NCBI GenBank assembly: GCA_020059425.1
Contig: JAGVCD010000328.1
Location: forward strand, 1 to 10,115
Source: Chamaesiphon sp.
GTDB lineage: Bacteria; Cyanobacteriota; Cyanobacteriia; Cyanobacteriales; Chamaesiphonaceae
DNA length: 10,115 nucleotides
Reading direction: 5' to 3'
Under the pieces are notes generated by a model, which was given only the letters and a program-made list of their open reading frames with translations, was not told the origin of the DNA and did no database searches. The position numbers were made by a program, and so were the translations under genes. The number at the start of each line of letters is the position of its first letter. Positions within the stretch are counted from its first letter, which is position 1. This document shows positions 1 through 9,992 of the stretch, piece by piece.

Positions 1-6
1 GACTAG

Positions 7-276
7 TTAAATAAATTGGAATAACAGTGGAATAACAGAACCAATGGCGCTGAGTGCAAAAATGGCTAGCATTGGGGACAAGTCAAAATTGCCCACTGGT
101 GGAATAATGTTGCGGAAGATATTCAAGTAAGGATCAGTAACTGGACCTAAAACACCCGCAACCTGCTGCATCCAATCAACAGCTGGAAACCAAGTGAGCA
201 GCAAGCGGCCAAAAATCAGGTAGCTGTACAGCTGAATAAAATTTTGAATACTGGTTAGTAGTAATAGAGATGTCAT
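7..276 (-). CDS. YggT/Ycf19-family small membrane protein
   Basis: Small two-helix integral membrane protein of the YggT family (Ycf19 in plastids and cyanobacteria). Bacterial and plastid relatives have been linked to membrane and cofactor assembly or nucleoid and thylakoid organisation, but the exact function is unsettled. Counting from the ATG at 276 the protein has 89 residues, normal for the family. It shows the family signatures: an arginine followed by LLTWFP at the end of helix 1 (about residues 8-30), then TDPYLNIFRNIIPP, then a second hydrophobic helix (about 66-88). The frame also opens with a GTG at 282, but the ATG two codons later matches the usual N-terminus (MTS...) and has GGTGA just before it. 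It is the last gene of a probable upp - small protein - yggT run. The stop lies at the window edge, so no terminator can be seen. Confidence 0.88.
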   Translation of the reverse strand: MTSLLLLTSIQNFIQLYSYLIFGRLLLTWFPAVDWMQQVAGVLGPVTDPYLNIFRNIIPPVGNFDLSPMLAIFALSAIGSVIPLLFQFI

Positions 277-338
277 AATCACCGAGGGAATGTTTTTCAG
301 ACTATGTTTAGATTTTAACTGAATTCAGCAGTTAGCAA

Positions 339-671
339 CTAGAGTTCTAGCTGTCGGCTAGCAGACTGGTGTTCTGCGACCAGTTGCTCTGAAGATGTTT
401 CGCCCATTTGAACATTACTTAACGAAGATCGGACTTGTTCGATCGCCCCATTTAAGTCTGCAATTTTATTTTCCAGGCTCTGTTGAGCCGATTCCATTAA
501 GTCATTATTGGGCAAACCATTTTGGGCACGGGCTTTGATCCGACGCAACACCTCTGGTTCATCGCCGTTAAGCTGCCGACTGGCCAAAACTGCGCCGATC
601 GTTCCACCGACTAAACCACCAACTAGGCTACCCAGTAAGAAACCAGTGCTAAAACCATCACGTTGACTCAT
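339..671 (-). CDS. Glycine-zipper single-helix membrane protein, uncharacterised
   Basis: I do not recognise a characterised function. From the ATG at 671 the protein has 110 residues. It has a short polar N-terminus, one glycine-rich hydrophobic helix (about residues 9-31, with GSLVGGLVGGTIGAVLAS spacing typical of glycine-zipper or YtxH-like helices), and then a polar Gln/Ser/Glu-rich tail of about 75 residues likely to form a coiled coil. This resembles many small cyanobacterial proteins with one membrane anchor and a soluble helical tail. The reading frame is open further upstream to an ATG at 725 (128 residues). I prefer 671 because GGAGAG lies immediately upstream and the extra 18 residues are Asn/Ser-rich filler, but the 725 start is possible: GGGG lies six bases before it and it is only 26 bases from the upp stop. 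Position in the upp-yggT run suggests cotranscription. Confidence 0.7.
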   Translation of the reverse strand: MSQRDGFSTGFLLGSLVGGLVGGTIGAVLASRQLNGDEPEVLRRIKARAQNGLPNNDLMESAQQSLENKIADLNGAIEQVRSSLSNVQMGETSSEQLVAEHQSASRQLEL

Positions 672-751
672 AACTCTCCAGTAGTTTGATTGACTATTAT
701 TAATCTTGGGGTTGTTACCCATCATAGATTACCCCGCTTGGCGATTCTTAT

Positions 752-1405
752 TTAGGTGCCAAACACCCGATCACCCGCATCACCTAAACCGGGCACAATA
801 AAACCGCGCTCGTCGAGGCTCTCATCAATCATAGCCGCATAAATTTGCAATGTTGGATAGTCGATCGCCAATTTTTGCAACGCTGGCGCTGCCACCACAA
901 TGCTAATAATTCTAATCTGGCCAGGATCAGCGCCGCGCTTGGTTAATTCTATCAAAGCTTGTCCGATCGTGCCGCCCGTGGCTAGCATTGGTTCAGCAAT
1001 CAAAATATGAGTGCTAGCGGGAATGTGATCGGGCAATTTATTGAGGTAGCAAGTAGGTTGTAGAGTTTCTTCATCGCGGGCAAAGCCCAAATGAAAAATG
1101 CTGGCTTCTAAGGGTAAAACTGATTGAATACCTTCCATCAGGCTCAAACCAGCTCGTAAAATGGGGACGATCGCCAGGGGCGTTTGGGGATTAATGAAAG
1201 TGGCGGTAGTTTCACCCACCGGAGTAGTCACGGGGATATCGATCGTCGGTAGCCAGTCGCGGATGGCTTCGTAGGTTAGCCACTTGCCCAACTCGGCCAT
1301 CGCTTGCCCAAACACTTTAGAAGGAGTCTCGGCACCCCGGGCAATTCCCAACCAGTGCTTAATGAGGGGATGAGGCGGTACAAAGATACGCAGCTGGTTG
1401 GCCAT
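752..1405 (-). CDS. upp: Uracil phosphoribosyltransferase
   Basis: Pyrimidine salvage enzyme that joins uracil and PRPP to give UMP and pyrophosphate, in the cytosol. From the ATG at 1405 it has 217 residues, the usual family length. Visible signatures are PILRAG (residues 81-86), the PRPP-binding loop EPMLATGGT (138-146; many bacteria have Asp at the first position, and Glu is, as I recall, usual in cyanobacteria), and the uracil-binding segment VPGLGDAGDR (204-213) near the C-terminus. The open frame runs up to an ATG at 1438, but 1405 is better: GGGAG sits at 1411-1415 with five bases of spacing, and the protein then starts MANQLRIFVPPHPL, the typical N-terminus. It is the first gene of a minus-strand run with the two small membrane-protein genes and is divergent from lepB across a 120-bp gap. 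Confidence 0.95.
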   Translation of the reverse strand: MANQLRIFVPPHPLIKHWLGIARGAETPSKVFGQAMAELGKWLTYEAIRDWLPTIDIPVTTPVGETTATFINPQTPLAIVPILRAGLSLMEGIQSVLPLEASIFHLGFARDEETLQPTCYLNKLPDHIPASTHILIAEPMLATGGTIGQALIELTKRGADPGQIRIISIVVAAPALQKLAIDYPTLQIYAAMIDESLDERGFIVPGLGDAGDRVFGT

Positions 1406-1525
1406 AAATACTCCCAAAAACAAATCCCAATTTAGCATGGCAGTGGCTGCACTGCTGGCTAGAGGTATTTAAAGCTAGAATAGTGCAGCTAATCTTTAAA
1501 GAATATTTAAATATTTTAAGTTCAT
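1406..1525. promoter_or_regulatory. Divergent upp/lepB intergenic region with two palindromes
   Basis: This 120-bp gap must carry the promoters of both upp (minus) and lepB (plus). It contains a GCAGTG / CACTGC hairpin with a four-base loop at 1440-1455 and a 14-bp perfect AT-only palindrome at 1502-1515, eleven bases before the lepB start. I could not find a convincing -35/-10 pair on either strand. lepB has no visible Shine-Dalgarno sequence; upp has GGGAG at 1411-1415. Confidence 0.4.
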
Positions 1526-2134
1526 ATGCCGATCACTCCTGGTGAAAGCAAAGCTATCAAAGAACCTGTGGTCACGACCGAGCGTATTCCGCTCTTAACT
1601 CGGCTGTGGCGGTCTTGGGGTGAGAATGCCCAGATTTTGATAGTAGCAGTGTTATTGGCTTTTTTGATTCGGACTTTTATCGCGGAACCGCGCTATATTC
1701 CTTCTGCTTCGATGGTACCTACTTTGCAACTAGGCGATCGACTAGTAGTTGAAAAGATTTCTTATCAGTTGCATCCACCAGAGCGCTTTGATATTGCAGT
1801 TTTTAAGGTGCCGCCTCAATTGCAACAGGATGGCTACCGATCGGATCAAGCATTTATTAAAAGGATAATTGGGATACCAGGCGATCAGATTGCTATCCAG
1901 AAAGGAAAACTATATTTGAATGAGCAGCCGCTCTCGGAGTCTTATATTGTCGAGGTGCCGAAAATAGAAGATATGCCGACGGTGACGGTACCGCCTAATC
2001 AACTTTTTATGATGGGCGATAATCGGAATAATAGTAATGATTCGCGCTATTGGGGTTTTCTGCCGCTGGAAAATGTGATTGGGAAGGCGGTGTTTAAGTT
2101 CTTTCCGTTCGATCGACTGGGTGGACTGAAATAA
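1526..2134 (+). CDS. lepB: Signal peptidase I (type I leader peptidase)
   Basis: Membrane-bound serine protease that removes signal peptides from proteins exported by Sec or Tat, acting on the outer face of the plasma membrane or the lumenal face of the thylakoid. The 202 residues have a cytoplasmic N-terminus, one membrane helix (about 36-52), then the S26 catalytic domain. All key motifs are visible: the nucleophile in SASMVPTL (Ser62), the general base Lys112 in FIKRIIGIPGD, and the GDN box MMGDNRNNSNDSR (about 162-174). The length and single anchor fit the short form seen in Gram-positives and cyanobacteria rather than the two-helix E. coli type. Cyanobacteria often carry two copies, and the sequence alone does not say whether this is the plasma-membrane or thylakoid one. 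No Shine-Dalgarno sequence is visible before the ATG. Confidence 0.95.
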   Translation: MPITPGESKAIKEPVVTTERIPLLTRLWRSWGENAQILIVAVLLAFLIRTFIAEPRYIPSASMVPTLQLGDRLVVEKISYQLHPPERFDIAVFKVPPQLQQDGYRSDQAFIKRIIGIPGDQIAIQKGKLYLNEQPLSESYIVEVPKIEDMPTVTVPPNQLFMMGDNRNNSNDSRYWGFLPLENVIGKAVFKFFPFDRLGGLK

Positions 2135-2179
2135 AAGCTTTGATTTACAATGAATATACTACGTTTTTTGAACTCAATT

Positions 2180-2332
2180 ATGGCTGAAATTGTGGAAATC
2201 CCTATTGAGCTAACTCACTTTCAATTCCCGGTAGGAGTTCAAGAACGACTAAATTTCGGCTCTACCGTAACTGCCGTGGATACCACCATATATGGTGGTA
2301 ACAATATTACAATTACCAGGGGTAGCCCCTAA
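2180..2332 (+). pseudogene. 5' remnant of a small cyanobacterial gene, truncated
   Basis: The frame can be read from an ATG at 2150, but the recognisable part begins at the ATG at 2180: MAEIVEIPIELTHFQFPVG and a few more residues (24 in all, to about 2251). This matches, from memory, the start of a family of roughly 60-75 residue cyanobacterial proteins of unknown function, beginning with a Met-acidic-Ile-Ile/Val-Glu-Ile-Pro segment and continuing with an acidic helical tail. After VQERL the expected tail is missing. The frame instead runs into a palindrome-rich segment and stops at 2332. No remainder of the tail is visible between 2332 and 2418. It lies 45 bases after lepB with no Shine-Dalgarno sequence. 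I infer a broken gene. The alternative is a genuine short protein of 50 or 60 residues. Confidence 0.4.
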
Positions 2333-2367
2333 GTCTGCCGATCTACCACGGGATATCCGGAAGAGCC
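2258..2367. repeat. 110-bp imperfect inverted-repeat element with an internal 20-bp palindrome
   Basis: The ends at 2258-2279 and 2346-2367 are inverted copies matching at 17 of 22 positions, with the outermost block GGCTCTaCCG / CGGaAGAGCC matching at nine of ten. Inside is a perfect 20-bp palindrome at 2281-2300 (core CCACCATATATGGTGG) and a small AGGGG-TAG-CCCCT hairpin at 2319-2331. The recognisable coding sequence of the small upstream gene ends about six bases before the left end. Size and form suit a small non-autonomous mobile element (MITE-like) or a folded RNA or terminator between convergent transcripts. I see no target-site duplication and no coding capacity. Confidence 0.5.
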
Positions 2368-2418
2368 ATAGTTTTATTATCTGGTGATTTTCAGTCTTCC
2401 GTGACTCAGCCTGAGTAG

Positions 2419-3348
2419 TTACAGTTGCTCAACATCTAATAACTGATGTTTAATCGCAAACTCCTGGATCGATCGCATCATCTCCGCAAAAAATGGATTA
2501 GCAATCTCCAACGGCGAATGATTAACTGAAAAAACTGAATTCTTCAGCACAATATTGGCATGAGATACCGCGCAGCTTTTGCCAATTCTAAATAATTCAG
2601 CCTGACTAGATTTTATGACCAAATCTTCGACATTAGCCATATCAGCAGCCACATCAGCTTCCGAATGCGCTGCAAATAAAGGTTGAGTGACAGCTCGATC
2701 GGCTATTAAAGCATCTAGTTCTTGAATCAACTTCGATAATTCACCAGCTCCGCCCAAATCCATTTGGGCATAACGATAAGGATTACCACTCGGCGAATTA
2801 TCAATTAAGGGCAGGTCTGCTCGATCGAACAACTTAGCCAGCAGACTTCTAAGAAATACTTCACCCAAATTACCGGCCTGAGTCGCTAAGCCTAAAGCCG
2901 CTGCAAACAAGAAGACCCCGCCTGTAATAGTTTCCGGGTCACTCAGAGCGGCTTCTACACTCAAGGCTCCTCCCGCTGATAACCCGCCGATCGATACTTG
3001 CCCGCCACTGGCTTGAGCGGCTTGCAAGGCAAACCTGACATTTTTTTTCCACTCTACTGCCGAGACATTTTTCATGCTTTGCGGTTCTTTCAAGCCGTGC
3101 GCTTGCAACAGCGGCAGATAAACATCAAAACCAAGTTCTGAGTAGAAATATTCACCAATATCTCGCATGAAATAAGGAGAATCGGTTAAGCCATGGACTA
3201 AAACTATGGCATTTCTGGTGCGATCGCCATGCTGAAAAATCAAGGGATGACAGCCATCACGCACATCTGATTTTGGCTTATTCAGGTGAGTATAGTAATC
3301 ATCCCAATCTTTTAACACGCTTGTAGCTCCGGCTAAGTAGTTTTCCAA
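2419..3348 (-). CDS. Alpha/beta hydrolase (esterase/lipase-like)
   Basis: Serine hydrolase of the alpha/beta fold, probably cleaving a carboxylic ester; the substrate is unknown. In the 309-residue frame, VLVHGLTDS (about 49-57) is the oxyanion-hole strand and loop, and GGLSAGG places the nucleophile at Ser124. HSEAD gives a likely acid at Asp232. The histidine is His263 (SHAN) or His277 (NHS), and spacing favours His263. There is no signal peptide or membrane helix, so it is probably cytoplasmic. The frame opens with TTG at 3348, two bases after the stop of the membrane-protein gene, and has no Shine-Dalgarno sequence. A GTG at 3318 has GGAG eight bases upstream and may be the true start (299 residues). 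The tight spacing implies cotranscription and probably a shared task with the membrane protein. Confidence 0.85.
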   Translation of the reverse strand: MENYLAGATSVLKDWDDYYTHLNKPKSDVRDGCHPLIFQHGDRTRNAIVLVHGLTDSPYFMRDIGEYFYSELGFDVYLPLLQAHGLKEPQSMKNVSAVEWKKNVRFALQAAQASGGQVSIGGLSAGGALSVEAALSDPETITGGVFLFAAALGLATQAGNLGEVFLRSLLAKLFDRADLPLIDNSPSGNPYRYAQMDLGGAGELSKLIQELDALIADRAVTQPLFAAHSEADVAADMANVEDLVIKSSQAELFRIGKSCAVSHANIVLKNSVFSVNHSPLEIANPFFAEMMRSIQEFAIKHQLLDVEQL

Positions 3349-3350
3349 AT

Positions 3351-3860
3351 TTAATTAATGGGGTTTTGATTTGTAACTATTTCGTTAATCACCTTACTTG
3401 CTTCGGCTGGCCCCCAACTACGAACTTTCTGAGACAAGTTAATATCATCATTTTTGAGATGACTTGTATCGATATTTAGTGCATTCTTAGTATTCTCTTG
3501 CCAAGCTTTCTTGTCAGCATGAGTTGTTAACCAACTAGAACCAGAGAAGCCAATACCAAATGCACCTAACAAAGAAGATATAGTTAAGAGACTAACATGC
3601 ATATCTCCAAAAATACCCAACGCCCCGATCGCGGCAGAACCATATAGTCCCCAAGAAACCAAAGCCGCTGCAAATCCAGTAATTACATTTACTAAATAAG
3701 TGAGTCGAATACTTTTGTGTTTATCAATATCAATGCTTAAAGTCGGAGAAGCTTTAACTATATTTAAATTAATCAGAGCTGAATTAAGCAGCCCCCCGAC
3801 ACCACCGGCTGTTGCAATAATTAATGCTCCAATTGGAACCGGAATTTGTTCGATCGCCAT
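3351..3860 (-). CDS. Uncharacterised multi-helix membrane protein
   Basis: No characterised family recognised. From the ATG at 3860 the protein has 169 residues: a Gly/Ala-rich hydrophobic segment (about 8-32), a polar loop, a second helix (about 53-74, including FAAALVSWGLYG), a third long hydrophobic stretch (about 76-107), then a polar C-terminal tail from SSWLTTHADKKAW onward, ending in a short helical PAEASKVINE segment. The layout, including WLT followed by an acidic residue and lysines, resembles uncharacterised cyanobacterial membrane proteins I have seen, but I cannot name a function. The open frame starts at a TTG at 3902. I chose 3860 because GAGG sits at 3871-3874 and the upstream codons overlap a likely promoter. 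The gene ends two bases before the hydrolase frame, so the two form a pair. No catalytic motif is visible. Confidence 0.75.
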   Translation of the reverse strand: MAIEQIPVPIGALIIATAGGVGGLLNSALINLNIVKASPTLSIDIDKHKSIRLTYLVNVITGFAAALVSWGLYGSAAIGALGIFGDMHVSLLTISSLLGAFGIGFSGSSWLTTHADKKAWQENTKNALNIDTSHLKNDDINLSQKVRSWGPAEASKVINEIVTNQNPIN

Positions 3861-3882
3861 TTGTTCAAAACCTCTATATGTA

Positions 3883-3910
3883 TTTCTAAACCATATTTTC
3901 AAAAAGTCAA
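3883..3910 (-). promoter_or_regulatory. Candidate sigma-70 promoter for the membrane-protein/hydrolase pair
   Basis: On the minus strand TTGACT (3905-3910, five of six matches to the -35 consensus) is followed after 16 bases by TAGAAA (3883-3888, four of six matches to the -10). A transcript would start near 3876, leaving a short leader with GAGG at 3871-3874 before the ATG at 3860. The -35 lies inside one arm of the 3900-3943 hairpin. Prediction from sequence only. Confidence 0.35.
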
Positions 3911-3943
3911 TAGTTATGAATGCTCACAGCTATTGACTCTTTG
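3900..3943 (-). terminator. Long-arm hairpin downstream of the haloperoxidase gene, possible terminator
   Basis: Arms at 3900-3913 and 3930-3943 are inverted copies with 13 of 14 bases paired (inner nine AGTCAATAG / CTATTGACT perfect) around a 16-base loop. Read on the minus strand, after the haloperoxidase stop at 3992, the second arm ends in TTTTTG, which would fit an intrinsic terminator. The stem is AT-rich and the loop long, so termination may be weak. A regulator-binding site is the alternative. Confidence 0.45.
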
Positions 3944-3946
3944 AAA

Positions 3947-3960
3947 TTATCAATTGATAA
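3947..3960. repeat. 14-bp perfect palindrome (TTATCAATTGATAA)
   Basis: Perfect two-fold symmetric site between the haloperoxidase stop and the hairpin at 3900-3943. It lies upstream of the candidate promoter for the membrane-protein/hydrolase pair, a position suitable for an operator for a dimeric regulator. Function is inferred from symmetry and position only. Confidence 0.35.
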
Positions 3961-3991
3961 CACAGTAGCCAGTTATTCGAACTAGCTTTGC

Positions 3992-5311
3992 TTATTTAAA
4001 AGCATCTAGAACTTTACTGGCGATCGCTTCACCAACTACACGACCACCAGTTGCATCAAACTTCCAATGCACACCAAGATAAATGCGACTGATCTCATTT
4101 TGTTCGATCGCCTCTTGAAGAGTAAAAGTTTGTTCCCACCGAGGACGAGTAGTGCCAGTATTATCTGTAGTCTTTCCATCAAATTCATCAGAAACAAAGG
4201 TAACAGAAATTGCTTCAGGTTCCTTATGAAGAAGAGCCGCAGCTACTTCAAAGCAAGCTGAGCCAAAAGTGGAGTGCCCAGAAGGATAAGCTGGAAAATT
4301 AGGGGTACCGTTGGGTTTAGTGCTATTACTATTTGGTGCACCCAAAGGTAGCCAGAAGCGATCACCTGCTACCCTTAGAGTATTTCCATCTCCTTTTCCG
4401 GTTGGACCCCAACCAGCGTCCGCTTCCCGAACACCCAATACTGGACGCCAGACATCATAGGCATATTTCCAATGCCAAGCGGCAATACCCGCATCAGCCA
4501 TTGCGACATTGATTGCAGTTAATATTTTTACCTGGTCAGCATGTCCTTTAGCTATGAATTCAGGAATTGCGCGCACCACCTGATTATAAAGACGAGGTGG
4601 CGTACCTAATAGATTTGCGCCATCATAACCCCAAAAAATACCAATTTCAGCCTTCCGACGGAATGCCTCATCTCGCCGAATAATGTCATCTTTCCCAGAT
4701 TCAATTACCTGATCAAAATCGCAGGCATATTCCTGACTATCTAATGCTGGTGGTGCTTTTAAGAAGGCATCTTCCTCTACACTTTGGAGAATAAAAGGTT
4801 TAACTAGTCCCCACGTTCTGCCCAAAGCTTTCTGTCCTGGTTGAAGTGGATCGGGACGATGGCGGCCAGGTTCCATACTATAATTTACGTCCATATCTGG
4901 CAGGCTAGAATTATCGTTGTTCCGCTCTGCTAACCACGCTTCGGCTACTAGTTTGCCATAATTTAGAGCATTAGAATTACTCCCAATACTAAACTTGGCA
5001 ACTTCTGTCGCTATAAATTCGACAAACGCCGGATAAAGTCTTTCTGCCGCATATATGCCAGCACTCAATAATGCTGTTGTGCCAGTTGCTTCGTCATTAC
5101 CAATTTCCGCAGGTAGGTCAGGGAGAGTTGTTAGTTGCGGATTAAGATTTCCAGTCACTTTGGCATAAGCATCATGAGCGGCTAGGTGAATAATTGCTAA
5201 CGCTCTAGATGTCTTAGTGGGACCACCATTAATTGGTGGAATGGCCGGGTCTACACTGAAGTCTCTTGCGACTAATTGCAAAGCTAAGTCGTTAATAATT
5301 AGAATGCTCAT
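3992..5311 (-). CDS. Vanadium-dependent haloperoxidase
   Basis: Enzyme of the vanadium haloperoxidase / PAP2 phosphatase superfamily, which uses vanadate and hydrogen peroxide to oxidise halide to hypohalous acid, or in some members directs halogenation of a specific substrate. The 439 residues carry the complete vanadate pocket: Lys282 and Arg289 in KYAYDVWRP, Ser344-Gly345-His346 in YPSGHST, and Arg409 with the vanadate-bonding His415 in SRIYLGVHW. Phe339, seven residues before His346, matches the position of Phe397 in the fungal chloroperoxidase; algal bromoperoxidases carry His there. The N-terminus (ARDFS...PPINGG...RALAIIHLAAHDAYA) is typical of cyanobacterial and other bacterial members. 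No signal peptide is seen, so a cytosolic location is likely. An acid-phosphatase-like role cannot be excluded, because the pocket is shared. Only a weak purine-rich stretch (AGAG) precedes the ATG. Confidence 0.9.
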   Translation of the reverse strand: MSILIINDLALQLVARDFSVDPAIPPINGGPTKTSRALAIIHLAAHDAYAKVTGNLNPQLTTLPDLPAEIGNDEATGTTALLSAGIYAAERLYPAFVEFIATEVAKFSIGSNSNALNYGKLVAEAWLAERNNDNSSLPDMDVNYSMEPGRHRPDPLQPGQKALGRTWGLVKPFILQSVEEDAFLKAPPALDSQEYACDFDQVIESGKDDIIRRDEAFRRKAEIGIFWGYDGANLLGTPPRLYNQVVRAIPEFIAKGHADQVKILTAINVAMADAGIAAWHWKYAYDVWRPVLGVREADAGWGPTGKGDGNTLRVAGDRFWLPLGAPNSNSTKPNGTPNFPAYPSGHSTFGSACFEVAAALLHKEPEAISVTFVSDEFDGKTTDNTGTTRPRWEQTFTLQEAIEQNEISRIYLGVHWKFDATGGRVVGEAIASKVLDAFK

Positions 5312-5450
5312 TGTTTTACTCTAGTTATAGGTAGATACAAGTTTCATAGTCTTAGGCTATCCCAACCAAATCGATCTGTCAGTAAGAAAAAGTATGCTGT
5401 AGTATCCGACTTATATGGATTTTTGTAACATATTTTACATACCATGCGAC

Positions 5451-5481
5451 AAAAAAAGGTGGGGCAATACGCCCCACCTTT
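5451..5481 (-). terminator. Strong rho-independent terminator of apcE
   Basis: Perfect 11-bp stem (AAAGGTGGGGC paired with GCCCCACCTTT) with a five-base loop, followed on the minus strand by a run of seven T. It begins 25 bases after the apcE stop. This is the clearest terminator in the window and shows that apcE ends its own transcript rather than reading into apcA/apcB or the haloperoxidase gene. Confidence 0.95.
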
Positions 5482-5506
5482 AGTTAAACCAGTTTGTTAG
5501 AAAGTA

Positions 5507-9185
<3,679 letters not shown>

Positions 9186-9992
9186 TTAGCGATTTGGCTG
9201 CTGACGCTGGGCTTCGTAGAGCAGCAAGGCAGCGGTGATCGAAACATTTAATGATTCTACGCCGGGCTGCATGGGGACTCTTACTACTCGATCGGACTGA
9301 GCCAGCAATGCTGATGATAATCCGCTGCCCTCGTTACCGAGTAAGACTAATGTTGGTTTCGTAAAATCAACTTGCCAATAATCTTCTGCCGCATTCATAC
9401 CCGTAGCGACGACCTGGACACCCTGTTGCTGATATTTTTTGACTACTGCTAGCAGATCATCACTGGTGGCCATGGCCAAGCGAAACCATTGACCCGCAGA
9501 AGCTCTTAGTACTTTGGGATGATCTAAGGCCACGCTATCGGTACTGACCCACAGACCATCTACACCGGCAGCGACGGCGGTACGCATGAGGGTGCCGAGA
9601 TTACCAGGATCTTGCAGTCGATCGATCGCCAGCATCAATTTCCCATTCCAGGGCGGCGAATTTCTAGTTAAACGCGGAGCGATCGCGATCACACCATCGG
9701 GATGGACTGTAGTAGCCATCGCCGCTAAAACTTTATCGGTGACTAATTCTCGGCGTTCAGCGATAATATCCTGCCATAGATCCATGTGAGCAGCTTGCCA
9801 GTCTGGAGTTGCACAGAGGGTATGCAGCGGATAATTAGTAGAAGCTGCTTCTTGGATTAAATGCGTCCCTTCTAGCAAAAATAACTGCACTTGCTGTCTT
9901 TCTTTGGCATTGTGTAGCCGTCGGATTTGTTTGACAAGACGATTCTGAGTACTAGTCAAAAGTGGTCTATCACCAGATTCCGAATCGATCAT
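9186..9992 (-). CDS. SpoU/TrmH-family RNA 2'-O-ribose methyltransferase
   Basis: SPOUT-class enzyme that transfers a methyl group from S-adenosylmethionine to a ribose 2'-OH of rRNA or tRNA. The 268-residue protein has an N-terminal substrate-binding region (about 12-105, with the [16 protein letters not shown] and FLLEGTHLI pattern of the RlmB/TsnR-like group). The SPOUT knot domain has all three SpoU motifs: [13 protein letters not shown] (131-143, conserved Asn131 and Arg137), LLGNEGSGL (217-225), and [22 protein letters not shown] (from 239, conserved Asn249). The length and N-domain suit a 23S rRNA-type enzyme, but the exact nucleotide cannot be assigned; tRNA is the alternative. Its ATG overlaps the fabF stop as ATGA, so translation is probably coupled. 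A weak hairpin but no clear terminator follows. Confidence 0.92.
   Translation of the reverse strand: MIDSESGDRPLLTSTQNRLVKQIRRLHNAKERQQVQLFLLEGTHLIQEAASTNYPLHTLCATPDWQAAHMDLWQDIIAERRELVTDKVLAAMATTVHPDGVIAIAPRLTRNSPPWNGKLMLAIDRLQDPGNLGTLMRTAVAAGVDGLWVSTDSVALDHPKVLRASAGQWFRLAMATSDDLLAVVKKYQQQGVQVVATGMNAAEDYWQVDFTKPTLVLLGNEGSGLSSALLAQSDRVVRVPMQPGVESLNVSITAALLLYEAQRQQPNR

Noticed and set aside
1406..1438. In-frame upstream start adding 11 residues to upp
   Set aside because: The ATG at 1405 has GGGAG five bases away and gives the standard N-terminus; the extension would cover the ribosome site.
2404..2416. ACTCAG-C-CTGAGT palindrome just after the hydrolase stop, as a terminator
   Set aside because: A one-base centre cannot form a proper RNA loop and no T-run follows on either strand.
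5312..5450. Promoter boxes for the haloperoxidase (CTGACA ... TAGCCT)
   Set aside because: The -10 match is only three of six and no other evidence supports it; the promoter must be in this gap but I cannot place it.
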